From Actinomyces viscosus (GTDB taxonomy: Bacteria; Actinomycetota; Actinomycetes; Actinomycetales; Actinomycetaceae): a DNA stretch of 64,000 bases. Shown here piece after piece: positions 49,484-58,191 of the stretch; within the stretch, counting starts at the first letter, position 1, and each line of letters opens with the position of its first letter. A program made the position numbers and the translations under genes. Location: NCBI RefSeq assembly GCF_900637975.1, contig NZ_LR134477.1, forward strand, positions 2,604,001 to 2,668,000. The letters are read 5' to 3'. A model generated the notes under the pieces. It was not told the origin of the DNA. It worked only from the letters and a program-made list of their open reading frames with translations, and did not search any database.

Positions 49484-52400
49484 ATGACAACTACAGACGC
49501 GGCCACCACTTCCGCCATCGCCCTGCGTTTGGAGCTGCTGGGGATCTCCGCCCCGGCACAGGTCGAGCAGAGTGAGGCGGACCGCCTCATGTCCCCGATC
49601 CTGGCGCGCCAGCGCGAGCTCTCCCGCCGGCTGGCTCACCGCCCCTGTGCTGCTGACCAGCGCATTCAAACCTTCCTGGACTCCTACCTGGAGGGCGCGG
49701 CCGCCACCCCGCAGCTGCCGCGCTCGACCTTCGTCCTGGACCAGCCCGGCCTGGCTCGGGCCCTGTCCCTGCCGGCGGACTCCACCAGCTTCACCTCCGA
49801 CTACGTCGAGAGCTACAAGGTGCTCGGCGGCGTCCTGCACAACCCCCGCAACGACCGCCGCACCACCGCCGGCGTCTTCCACGTCGCCGAGGGCGGCCTG
49901 CCGATCCCCGATGACAAGATCGCCGTCCCACGCGACGTCTTCGCCCGCCTCCTGGCCCACGCCGTCGAGGCCCCCGAGGACCTGCTGACCCTGCCGTGGG
50001 CCTCCAGGCAGGAGGACCCGGCCCGCTGCTTCGTCTCCCTGCTGCTGCGTCCCGTCGTCGTGCCGGAGGTTCCCGGCTTCTCCGCCGAGCGCTCCATGGA
50101 GATCCGCTTCATTGCCCCCGGCGGCCTGGTCTCCAACCTGGACTTCGTCGAGGGCATCTTCGGCAACGGCGGCGACCCCTACCTGCCGGAGAACGACGCC
50201 TCCCTGGCCCCGGAGTCCTGGACCGGCCACACCGGCTGCGTCATCCTCGCCCCGCACCTGACCACCCTGACCAAGAAGGAGCTGGGCCTGCCCTCCTGGG
50301 AGGAGGCCACCGAGCGCCAGCGCCGCGACGGCCAGTGCTGGAAGGACGAGGACGAGCTCTACAACGACGGCAAGGCCTTCAAGTGCGTGGCCCGCGACGA
50401 GCGCGGCGTCATCGTCACCGTCATCGCGGACAACTACTTCGGCTACTGCAAGAAGGAGGTCAAGACCCAGATCGGGTACTCGGCCAACCTCTTCGGCTGC
50501 GTGGAGGAGGAGCACGCCGGCGGCGCGATCGCGTACCCGCGCTACAACCTGGGCCAGGAGTACACCGACATCCACACGCCCGAGGGCCTGACCCTCGAGC
50601 ACGTCGTCGAGCGCAACCCGGGCCGCTTCGAGATGCGCGAGGACGGCTCCGCCGTCGTGGTGGACGACCCGACCGTGGTGCTGGTGCCCGCAGGCGCCCA
50701 CTACTCGATGCGCAACCAGACGATCACCTGGACCCGCCCCGACGGCCAGGAGGCCTCGATCCCGCTGCTGGTGAGCAACACCTACGTGGCCCCCAACGGC
50801 TATCGGGTCCACGCCAAGCACCGCGAGGGCGACGCCACCCAGTGGCACCTGGTGGGCACCGCCCCCTGGTCCACGCAGGCCCACAAGCCCGCCACCGTCT
50901 CCGGCGGCGGCAAGTCGGAGATCTCCAAGTCCCTCCTGGACGCCTTCGTCTTCGGCGAGGCCTACGTCGGCGACGTCGACGAGGACTTCGACACCGTTCA
51001 GAAGATCCTCGACGGCAACTACGCCGACCGCTTCGTCGACCCGGCCAACAAGAGCGACAACCACCGCTCGATCCTCTCCGAGCGCCGCTCGCTGGGAAGC
51101 GTCATCAAGCTGCTGACGCCCTCGTCGATGTACACCGACGAGTACAACGCCTTCCTGGAGTCGATCCCGGCCCACATCAAGGAGCTCATCTTCACCGTCA
51201 AGCGCTTCTACCAGCCCAGCTGGGGCAAGGACTGGCGCAGCCACTTCTCCGTGGGCATCATCAACGGCCGCAAGGGCAACTCCCTGCGCCTGGACGAGGA
51301 GCTCATCAAGGTCAACATGCTGCGCGTGGGCTTCGAGGACGACGGCGCCTGGCGCCTGCTGTCCCTGCGCCCGGACTTCTCACCGGCCGCCAAGGTCCAG
51401 ACCGAGGACGACATCACCGCCTCGATCGTGGCCCCCGGCGGCCTGGTGTCGACCCCGGACTCGGAGCTGTCGCGCAAGTTCGTCACCAACTGCGAGTCCC
51501 TGCTCTTCCAGCGGCCCGACGACGCGATCGTGCGCGGCTACGACAAGCAGACCGAGTCGGACATGTCGGACCCGGACGCGGACCTGTTCATCTCGAACTT
51601 CGAGCCGCTCACGCCCGAGGACGCCCGGGCGATGGCCGCCGACGCCCCCGGACTGTCCCGCTTCACCCAGCCCATGCAGGACCTCGTGGCCCGCGCCGCC
51701 GCCCTGCCCGAGGCCGAGGACCCCGCCGAGGAGACCTACTGGGTCTCCACGGCCGACCCGCGCCTGGTGGGCGGGACCCCCACCAAGAACCCCCGTTACC
51801 TCCAGGTGCGACCCGACATCGCCAACCCGAAGGACGTGGCGCTGGCGGACCTCACCAACCACCTCTTCCACGACGTGCCGCTGGCCGAGCCGCTGCGCCA
51901 CAGCGTCGACGTCGTCGCCGCCGGGCGCCGCAACAACCCGCCCGAGGACGGGGTTCCGCCGCTGTGCGCCTACAACCCGCTGCACTACATGGAGCTGCCC
52001 GAGCTGTTCATGGAGTTCATCTCCTCCATGACCGGCAAGTCCCCCTCGACGACGGGTGCCGGCAGCGAGGGGGCGCTCACCAAGTCCCCGTTCAACGCGC
52101 TGCCGGCCATCTACGACCTCAACGCGGCCCTGCTGTCCTACGCCCTCAGCGGCTACGACGGCTGGCTGTCCTCGGCCGGCTACATCGGCCCGAAGGTCCA
52201 GGTGGCCCACGACATCTCGCTGCTCATCCCGGAGATCTTCTCCCGCATGAGCACCGAGGAGCGCGACGCCCGCAGCCTCATCGAGGGCGGCTACCTCGAG
52301 CGCATCGAGGACTTCGAGTACGAGGGCCGCACTGTTCAGGCCTCGCGTCTGGGCTACCGCATGAACCAGGCCTTCGCCTCGACCTTCTTCGGGCGGATCT

Positions 52401-52900
52401 TCCTGCACCCCGACGTCGTCTTCACCGAGGAGATGCTGCGTCCCGAGCTGCAGGACGAGGCGGTCTTCGCCGACTCGGTGGACATCATCGTCACCACGCA
52501 CAAGGTCGTGGCCGAGCACTACCGGGCCGACGGCTCCATCGAGTGGGCCGTGCCTCCGCTGCGGGCCCTGCTGGAGATCATGATCGACGGCACCTCCCGT
52601 GAGGGCTGGGACCTGACGAGCCCGGAGTTCCGCGCCCTGTTCGAGCGCGAGAACATCCTGAACTCGTCGTGGTACGCGGCGCGCCTGGACGCCAAGGTCG
52701 CCCGCGACACCCGCCAGGCGCACCAGGCCATCGAGGACCTCACCCGCTTCTACACCGCGGAGAACAACGAGGAGGTCATCGAGCGCCTGGGCATCGAGGG
52801 GCGCCTGGCCGAGGCCCGCGCCTGGCTGGACAAGGTCAGCTCCCCGGCCTACCGCGAGCACCTCGTGGGCACGCTCGGCCTCCAGCCGACCCTGGCCTGA
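49484..52900 (+). CDS. PPi-type phosphoenolpyruvate carboxykinase
   Basis: A 1138-residue soluble protein of the large PPi-dependent PEPCK family known from Propionibacterium and Entamoeba, which interconverts PEP + CO2 + phosphate with oxaloacetate + pyrophosphate. The length (~1100-1200 residues) is characteristic, far larger than ATP- or GTP-PEPCK. The P-loop-like VSGGGKSEISKSLLDAF (~474) matches the active-site loop reported for the family. Other striking segments are GYCKKEVKTQIGYSANLFG, RSLGSVIKLLTPSSMYTDEY, and YIGPKVQVAHDISLLIPEIF. The gene follows a C4-dicarboxylate carrier, supporting a role in CO2-fixing succinate formation. No signal or membrane segments. Confidence 0.85.
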   Translation: MTTTDAATTSAIALRLELLGISAPAQVEQSEADRLMSPILARQRELSRRLAHRPCAADQRIQTFLDSYLEGAAATPQLPRSTFVLDQPGLARALSLPADSTSFTSDYVESYKVLGGVLHNPRNDRRTTAGVFHVAEGGLPIPDDKIAVPRDVFARLLAHAVEAPEDLLTLPWASRQEDPARCFVSLLLRPVVVPEVPGFSAERSMEIRFIAPGGLVSNLDFVEGIFGNGGDPYLPENDASLAPESWTGHTGCVILAPHLTTLTKKELGLPSWEEATERQRRDGQCWKDEDELYNDGKAFKCVARDERGVIVTVIADNYFGYCKKEVKTQIGYSANLFGCVEEEHAGGAIAYPRYNLGQEYTDIHTPEGLTLEHVVERNPGRFEMREDGSAVVVDDPTVVLVPAGAHYSMRNQTITWTRPDGQEASIPLLVSNTYVAPNGYRVHAKHREGDATQWHLVGTAPWSTQAHKPATVSGGGKSEISKSLLDAFVFGEAYVGDVDEDFDTVQKILDGNYADRFVDPANKSDNHRSILSERRSLGSVIKLLTPSSMYTDEYNAFLESIPAHIKELIFTVKRFYQPSWGKDWRSHFSVGIINGRKGNSLRLDEELIKVNMLRVGFEDDGAWRLLSLRPDFSPAAKVQTEDDITASIVAPGGLVSTPDSELSRKFVTNCESLLFQRPDDAIVRGYDKQTESDMSDPDADLFISNFEPLTPEDARAMAADAPGLSRFTQPMQDLVARAAALPEAEDPAEETYWVSTADPRLVGGTPTKNPRYLQVRPDIANPKDVALADLTNHLFHDVPLAEPLRHSVDVVAAGRRNNPPEDGVPPLCAYNPLHYMELPELFMEFISSMTGKSPSTTGAGSEGALTKSPFNALPAIYDLNAALLSYALSGYDGWLSSAGYIGPKVQVAHDISLLIPEIFSRMSTEERDARSLIEGGYLERIEDFEYEGRTVQASRLGYRMNQAFASTFFGRIFLHPDVVFTEEMLRPELQDEAVFADSVDIIVTTHKVVAEHYRADGSIEWAVPPLRALLEIMIDGTSREGWDLTSPEFRALFERENILNSSWYAARLDAKVARDTRQAHQAIEDLTRFYTAENNEEVIERLGIEGRLAEARAWLDKVSSPAYREHLVGTLGLQPTLA

Positions 52901-52926
52901 GGCTGACGCCGCTCCCGTTCACTGAC

Positions 52927-52975
52927 GGGGACCTTCCACGCGTGTGGGGACAGAATTTCTGTCCCCACACGCGTG
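52927..52975. repeat. Intergenic repeat, copy 2, with 39-bp perfect palindrome
   Basis: From 52937 to 52975 the sequence is a perfect palindrome: 19-bp arms starting CACGCGTGTGGGG and a single T at the centre (52956). With the preceding GGGGAC (52927-52932) it aligns to 29799-29836; the shared core is GGGGAC(A/G)GAATTTCTGTCCCC. A further GTCCCC unit follows. It lies between PPi-PEPCK and the P-type ATPase and may double as a terminator. Confidence 0.75.
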
Positions 52976-53060
52976 TCCTGTCCCCCACCGTGCGTTTTGT
53001 CCCCGCAGAGCGCGGTGGACGTGCCGGGCAGCGGCACCGGAGCGCCCGACGACGCTCTCA

Positions 53061-53127
53061 CCAAAGTTCACACTGAAACCGCTCCAAAGTTCACACTGAA
53101 ATCGCTTCAACTGTCACACTGGGAGCC
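53061..53127. repeat. Tandem 23-bp repeat
   Basis: Unit CCAAAGTTCACACTGAAACC + GCT at 53061-53083 is repeated with one change at 53084-53106, and a degenerate third unit (CAACTGTCACACTGGGAGCC) follows. Such short repeats resemble the multiple terminal repeats of IS21-like elements, but no transposase is nearby. Confidence 0.7.
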
Positions 53128-53203
53128 CCTACCCGTGTGACTCACCCCTAAAAACGCTCGCGGAGGCTTGTGAGGGGCTACGGCCGTTGATGGGATAGCG
53201 TCC

Positions 53204-56098
53204 ATGCCCACTGCAGCTGCCATGGACACACCGGCCGATCCGGCCGGAACCACCGCAACGACTCCGTCCTCCCCCTCCTACGCCCGTCCCTCCGACGCCG
53301 TCGCCGCGGAGCTGGGCACCGACACCTCCACGGGCCTGAGCGCCCAGGCCGCGGCCGACCGCCTGACCGCCGACGGCCCCAACGAGCTGCCCTCCAAGCC
53401 GCCGGTACCCGCCTGGCTGCGCTTCCTGGGCCAGTTCAACGACCCGCTTGTCTACCTGCTGCTGGTCGCGATCGTCATCTCCACCATCGCCTGGGTGCTG
53501 GAGGGCGCCGAGGGCGTGCCGGTGGACTCCGTCGTCATCCTCGCCGTCGTCACCCTCAACGCCGTCCTCGGCTTCGTCCAGGAGAACAAGGCCGCCGACG
53601 CCGTCGCCGCCCTGTCCGCGATGACCGAGGCGACCTCCACGGTGCTGCGAGACGGCTCGCGCCTGGTCATTCCCTCCTCCGAGCTGGTGGTCGGCGACGT
53701 CCTCGTCCTGGGCGAGGGCGACCAGGTCGGTGCCGACGCCCGCCTGCTCTCGGCCGCCGCCCTGCGCGTGGTCGAGTCCTCCCTGACCGGTGAGGCCGAC
53801 GCCGTCGTCAAGACCCCGGAGGCGGTGGGTGCGGACACCGACCTGGCCGACCGCACCTGCATGGTCTACCGGGGCACCTCCGTGGCCCAGGGGACGGGGC
53901 GCGCCGTCGTCGTCGCCACCGGTGCCGACACCGAGATGGGCGCGATCGCCCAGATGCTCGACTCCGTCGAGGAGGAGGACACGCCCCTGCAGAAGGAGAT
54001 CCACGCGATCTCCAAGATGCTGGGGATCGTCGTGGTCATCATCGCCGTGGTCGTCGTGGGCACCCTGCTGCTCCTGGCCACCGAGCGCACGCCGGACACG
54101 ATCGTCCACGCCCTCCTGCTGGGCGTCTCGCTGGCCGTGGCGGCCGTGCCCGAGGGCCTGCCCGCCATCCTCTCAGTGGTCCTGGCCCTGGGCGTGCAGC
54201 GCATGGCTACCCACAAGGCGGTGGTCAAGAAGCTCACCAGCGTGGAGACCCTCGGGTCGGCCTCGGTCATCTGCTCGGACAAGACCGGCACGCTCACCCG
54301 CTCGGAGATGACGATCCAGGAGGTCGTCACCGCCTCGGGCACCTCCGTGGTCACCGGCATCGGCTACACGCCCGACGGCGAGGTCGCCCCTGACGCCGAC
54401 CGCGACGGCCGGCCCGACGCCGATCCCCTGGAGGGTCCCCTGCGTGACGAGGTCACCGTGGTGCTCTCCGGCGGAACCCTGGCCTCCGACGCCGAGCTCA
54501 ACGTCACCGAGGACGTCTGGAGCGTCGTCGGCGACCCGACCGAGGGCGCCTTCCTCGTCGCGGAGAAGAAGCTCGGCACCGACGGCCAGCGCGAGGGGCG
54601 CTTCGACCGCATCGGCGAGGTCCCCTTCACCTCCGAGCGCAAGATGATGTCAGTGCTGCTCACCGACACCGAGCACGGCACGATCATCATGTCCAAGGGC
54701 GCCCCCGACGTCCTCATGGAGCACTGCACGCAGATGCGCCTGGGCGAGACCGCCACCGACCTGACCGACGAGGCCCGGGCCCGCTTCACCGAGCACATCG
54801 CGGACATGTCCGGCCGGGCGCTGCGCACCCTGGGGGTCGGTTACCGGATCCTGACCGAGGAGGAGGCCGCCCGCGTGCGCGAGGCGGCAGCCGGCGACGG
54901 CGAGGCGGACCTGTCCGACCTGGAGCGGGACCTGGTGCTGGCCGGCGTCGTCGGCATCATCGACCCGCCGCGCCCCGAGGCGGCCGTGGCCGTGGCCGAG
55001 GCGCACCGGGCGGGCGTGCGCGTCCTCATGATCACCGGCGACCACCCGGCCACTGCCGGGCGCATCGCCGCGGACCTGGGCATCGTCGAGCGCGGCGCCC
55101 CGGTCCTCACCGGCCGCGAGCTGGAGACGATGGACGACGACGCCCTGTCCAGGGCCGTGGCCGACACCAGCGTGTACGCGCGCGTCGCCCCCGAGCACAA
55201 GATGCGGATCGTCCACGCCCTGAAGTCCCAGGGCCACACGGTCTCCATGACCGGCGACGGCGTCAACGACGCCCCGGCCCTGCGCGCCGCGGACATCGGC
55301 GTCGCCATGGGCATCACCGGCACCCAGGTGACCAAGGAGGCCGCCACGATGGTGCTGGCGGACGACAACTTCGCCACCATCGTCGACGCCGTGCGCGAGG
55401 GCCGGCGCATCTTCGACAACATCAAGAAGTTCCTGCGCTTCCTGCTGTCCTCCAACATGGGTGAGGTCCTCACCGTCTTCGGCGGCGTCGTGCTCTCGGG
55501 GGTCATCGGCCTGAGCGGTCACAGCGACTCCGGCGTCGTCCTGCCGCTGCTGGCCACCCAGATCCTGTGGATCAACCTGGTCACCGACTCCGGGCCGGCC
55601 CTGGCCATGGGGGTGGACCCCTCCGTGGAGGACGTCATGGCCCGCCCACCGCGCAAGCCCACGGACCGGGTGGTCGACGGCGCCATGTGGAGCGGCGTCC
55701 TGCTGGTCGGCGCCGTCATGGCCGTCTCGACCCTGGCGACCCTGGACTTCTTCCTGCCCGGCGGCCTCATCGAGACCTCCCTGTCCACCGACGACCTGGA
55801 CACCGCCCGCACGGCGGCCTTCTCCACGCTGGTTCTGGCGCAGCTGTTCAACACCCTCAACTCCCGCTCGGAGACGGTCAGCGCCTTCAGCCACCTCTTC
55901 GTCAACAAGTGGCTGTGGGGTGCGATCGGCCTGACCCTGGTGCTCCAGGTCGCCGTGGTGGAGGTGCCCTTCCTTCAGGCGGCCTTCTCGACGACGTCGC
56001 TGGATGCGACCCACTGGGTCGTCGTCATCGCCATGGCCTCCCTGGTCCTGTGGGTCGATGAGCTGCGCAAGCTCACCAGCCGGCTCATGAACCGCTAG
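53204..56098 (+). CDS. P-type cation-transporting ATPase (P2, Ca2+-type)
   Basis: A 964-residue ion pump. Landmarks in order: N-terminal cation-ATPase domain (GLSAQAAADRLTADGPNELP), FLGQFNDPLVYLLLVAIVIS (first membrane pair), actuator loop SSLTGEADAVVK (TGES-type), the helix 4 motif VAAVPEGLPAILSVVLALG (PEGLPA, calcium-pump type), phosphorylation site CSDKTGTLTRSEM (Asp ~359), KGAPDVLME in the nucleotide domain, MITGDHPATA and TGDGVNDAPALRAADIGVAM. The C-terminal half has the expected six helices. Ca2+ (or Mn2+) export is the most likely function. ATG 53204 or 53222 may be the start. It is followed by a hairpin terminator. Confidence 0.93.
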   Translation: MPTAAAMDTPADPAGTTATTPSSPSYARPSDAVAAELGTDTSTGLSAQAAADRLTADGPNELPSKPPVPAWLRFLGQFNDPLVYLLLVAIVISTIAWVLEGAEGVPVDSVVILAVVTLNAVLGFVQENKAADAVAALSAMTEATSTVLRDGSRLVIPSSELVVGDVLVLGEGDQVGADARLLSAAALRVVESSLTGEADAVVKTPEAVGADTDLADRTCMVYRGTSVAQGTGRAVVVATGADTEMGAIAQMLDSVEEEDTPLQKEIHAISKMLGIVVVIIAVVVVGTLLLLATERTPDTIVHALLLGVSLAVAAVPEGLPAILSVVLALGVQRMATHKAVVKKLTSVETLGSASVICSDKTGTLTRSEMTIQEVVTASGTSVVTGIGYTPDGEVAPDADRDGRPDADPLEGPLRDEVTVVLSGGTLASDAELNVTEDVWSVVGDPTEGAFLVAEKKLGTDGQREGRFDRIGEVPFTSERKMMSVLLTDTEHGTIIMSKGAPDVLMEHCTQMRLGETATDLTDEARARFTEHIADMSGRALRTLGVGYRILTEEEAARVREAAAGDGEADLSDLERDLVLAGVVGIIDPPRPEAAVAVAEAHRAGVRVLMITGDHPATAGRIAADLGIVERGAPVLTGRELETMDDDALSRAVADTSVYARVAPEHKMRIVHALKSQGHTVSMTGDGVNDAPALRAADIGVAMGITGTQVTKEAATMVLADDNFATIVDAVREGRRIFDNIKKFLRFLLSSNMGEVLTVFGGVVLSGVIGLSGHSDSGVVLPLLATQILWINLVTDSGPALAMGVDPSVEDVMARPPRKPTDRVVDGAMWSGVLLVGAVMAVSTLATLDFFLPGGLIETSLSTDDLDTARTAAFSTLVLAQLFNTLNSRSETVSAFSHLFVNKWLWGAIGLTLVLQVAVVEVPFLQAAFSTTSLDATHWVVVIAMASLVLWVDELRKLTSRLMNR

Positions 56099-56118
56099 AG
56101 CCGGAGCCAGGCACACGG

Positions 56119-56154
56119 GTGGGGCCCGACCGTCTGATGACGGTCGGGCCCCAC
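56119..56154. terminator. Hairpin terminator after the P-type ATPase
   Basis: Perfect 16-bp arms GTGGGGCCCGACCGTC (56119-56134) and complement (56139-56154), loop TGAT. It lies between convergent genes and may serve both strands. Confidence 0.88.
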
Positions 56155-56205
56155 TGGGGTTCTTATCCGACGGGGGCGGCAGCCGGCGGTGGCCGGCCGT
56201 CGCGC

Positions 56206-56364
56206 TCAGCCGACGTCGGCGTTACCGGAGAGGTGCCAGGTCTCGTTGGCCCAGGGGAAGACGTACTGCATGAGCACGTAGACAACGCCGGCGGCGAGGA
56301 TGAGAGCCTCGATGGCCTTGAGCCACGCAGGCCCCGGCAGATGCCTCCAGATGAAGCCGTACAT
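56206..56364 (-). CDS. Small membrane protein coupled to sortase E
   Basis: A 52-residue ORF. Its ATG at 56364 overlaps the sortase stop as TGATG, so it is translationally coupled. The protein begins MYGFIWRHLPGPAWLKAIEA, continues with one transmembrane helix (LILAAGVVYVLMQYVFPW) and ends in a short polar tail (ANETWHLSGNADVG). The positively charged N-terminus and single helix suggest an N-in membrane protein. I do not know a named family; coding is supported by the overlap, the membrane-protein pattern and the clean stop. It is probably an accessory of the sortase or of cell-division/wall functions encoded nearby. Confidence 0.75.
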   Translation of the reverse strand: MYGFIWRHLPGPAWLKAIEALILAAGVVYVLMQYVFPWANETWHLSGNADVG

Positions 56365-57137
56365 CAGTTGACCCCCGGATCGTTGAGTACAGAGGCCGGG
56401 CGTCCCTCGGAGCGGTCCATCCAGTAGGAGAACTTCGCGTGGACGATCCAGCGCTGGTCGTTGCCGAACTCGCCGGCGGTCGAGCCGTGGCAGGTGGTCA
56501 GCGTGATGTACCGCTCGGTGGGCTGGACATCGGGCTGATCCGGCACCGGGGCGATGACCTCCACCTGCTCGGGCTGGACGATCTCATGATTGGTCACCGT
56601 GAACACGTACCAGGTGTTGGCGGTGGAGACGACGATCTCGTCGCCCTCCTGGAGCAGGTCGATGCGGCGGAAGGAGTTGCCGTAGGTGCGGCGGTGCCCG
56701 GCGATGGCGAAGTTGCCGAGCTCCCCGAGCTGCTGGGTGTCCGGGTAGTGTCCGGCAGCGGCCTGGTCCAGGACGTCGGAGCCGGTGCCCTCCAGGATCG
56801 GCATGTTGTTGTTGGTGACGCCGTACCACTTGGGGACGACGAGCATCCCGATGGTCTCGCCGTAGCCGGCCTTGTCCATCACCGGAGGATCGTCGTAGTG
56901 CTTGGTCCCCTCGGTCTTGGGGGACTCCACCTGCTTGTCGTGGAACTGGGTGGCCACCGCCTGCGCACTGGCGTTGGCGTCAATGCCGGTCCACCACAGC
57001 TGCCAGCACAGGAAGAGCGCGACGACGAGGCCGGCGGTGATGAGCAGCTCGCCGATCCCGGTCAAGGTGCCATTGAAGATTCGTACAGCGCGGCTCTGAC
57101 CGGGCGCTCGGTGTCGCACAAGACCTCCTCTGGCCAT
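56364..57137 (-). CDS. srtE: Class E sortase (housekeeping transpeptidase)
   Basis: A 257-residue membrane-anchored sortase that links LAxTG proteins to peptidoglycan. There is one N-terminal transmembrane helix (ITAGLVVALFLCWQLWW, ~33-50), then the sortase barrel. The catalytic residues are His148 (AIAGHRRTYG), Cys216 (ITLTTCHG) and Arg229 (QRWIVH). The TLTTC(H) context is that of class E enzymes. A matching substrate with a LASTG motif is encoded at 10092-12698. The start at ATG 57137 is the first plausible one; AGGAGGGGCG lies upstream. Confidence 0.92.
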   Translation of the reverse strand: MARGGLVRHRAPGQSRAVRIFNGTLTGIGELLITAGLVVALFLCWQLWWTGIDANASAQAVATQFHDKQVESPKTEGTKHYDDPPVMDKAGYGETIGMLVVPKWYGVTNNNMPILEGTGSDVLDQAAAGHYPDTQQLGELGNFAIAGHRRTYGNSFRRIDLLQEGDEIVVSTANTWYVFTVTNHEIVQPEQVEVIAPVPDQPDVQPTERYITLTTCHGSTAGEFGNDQRWIVHAKFSYWMDRSEGRPASVLNDPGVN

Positions 57138-57331
57138 CGCCCCTCCTCAGGACTGAGACTTCATGAGCTTAACGGCCAGTCTAAGGCGGCACACCCCGCC
57201 CGTGACCAGCCCGGAGTGGTGGACGTATCACAGAGCACACCGTGAGGAAGCTTCTGCGCATGTCCTAGGCTAGGCCCGGATGTATTGCGGTGGTCTCACA
57301 CCACCATCCCCGACCAGTGAGGAGACCCAGG

Positions 57332-57901
57332 GTGGCCTTGGAGAAGAAGTCCCCGGAGGACGACGCCGACAAGAGCTCGGAGAAGGTCTCGAAGAAGAGC
57401 TCCAGCAAGAGCAGCGGGAAGAGCACCGAGAAGGCCTCGACGAAGGACAAGGACTCGGCGAAGTCCGGGAAGACCTCCTCGAAGGACTCCCAGAAGAGCT
57501 CCGCCGCGTCCGAGAAGAAGGACTCCGAGAAGAAGGACAAGGCGGGCAAGAACGCGAAGAAGAGCTCGTCGTCGAAGAAGAAGAAGCACCCTGAGCGCTC
57601 GGGCAACCCGGCCAAGGCCGCCAAGGCCCTGGAGGAGGAGTCGCGCGCCGCGGCGAACCGGGTCTCGCGCACCCCCACGAAGGTCAAGGACACCGCCTCG
57701 CCGCGCTGGTACGCCCCCACCATGGTGACGCTCCTGGTCATCGGGCTGCTGTGGGTGGTGACCACCTACCTGTTCAACGGCCTGTACCCGCTGCCCTACT
57801 TCGCTAAGCACCACGCCACCGACTGGCTGTTCAACGGCAACCTCTACATCGGCTTCCTCATCATGATGTCGGGCTTCCTCGGCCTGCTGCGCTGGAAGTA
57901 A
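57332..57901 (+). CDS. crgA: Cell division protein CrgA with long Lys/Ser-rich N-terminus
   Basis: A 189-residue protein. The C-terminal ~75 residues are classical CrgA: conserved SPRWYAPTMVTLLVIGLLWV (helix 1), a short loop, and NLYIGFLIMMSGFLGLLRWK (helix 2), the two-helix protein that helps recruit FtsI/PBPs to the actinobacterial septum. The first ~105 residues are an extended cytoplasmic tail made almost only of Lys, Ser, Glu and Asp (KKSSSKSSGKSTEKASTKD), much longer than in mycobacterial or streptomycete CrgA (~85-95 residues in total). I chose the GTG at 57332 (GAGGAG 9 nt upstream). It is followed by a strong terminator. Confidence 0.9.
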   Translation: MALEKKSPEDDADKSSEKVSKKSSSKSSGKSTEKASTKDKDSAKSGKTSSKDSQKSSAASEKKDSEKKDKAGKNAKKSSSSKKKKHPERSGNPAKAAKALEEESRAAANRVSRTPTKVKDTASPRWYAPTMVTLLVIGLLWVVTTYLFNGLYPLPYFAKHHATDWLFNGNLYIGFLIMMSGFLGLLRWK

Positions 57902-57939
57902 CGCGTCGAGAGCGTTCCACGCTCAGCCGACGTCGCCTC

Positions 57940-57969
57940 AAGGCCCCCGAGCACTGGCTCGGGGGCCTT
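57940..57969 (+). terminator. Terminator of crgA
   Basis: 13-bp perfect arms AAGGCCCCCGAGC (57940-57952) and GCTCGGGGGCCTT (57957-57969), loop ACTG, followed by GTTGT. Confidence 0.9.
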
Positions 57970-58016
57970 GTTGTCAGTGCTCCTGACCCGGCGGCCGAGG
58001 CCGTCCACAGACCGCC

Positions 58017-58133
58017 TGTGGATCAGTGGACAACTCGCTCCCCACGACCCACCCCGACTTTCCCCAAGTGTGGACACACCTGTGGATAACTACACGGCTG
58101 TGTTTCCACACCTGTGTCCCCAGGTGTGGATGA
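58017..58133. other. Cluster of DnaA-box-like 9-mers
   Basis: In ~120 bp there is one perfect TGTGGATAA (58081-58089) and at least four one-mismatch boxes on the same strand: TGTGGATCA (58017), AGTGGACAA (58025), TGTGGACAC (58069) and TGTGGATGA (58125). The cluster lies in the non-coding gap between crgA and the rhomboid gene. It may be part of the chromosomal origin region or a DnaA-titrating site. No strongly A+T-rich unwinding element is adjacent. Confidence 0.55.
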
Positions 58134-58191
58134 ACCACACCCGTGTTCTTCCACCGATGTCATTCCCTCTCCTCCGGGCTCCAGCGACCTG

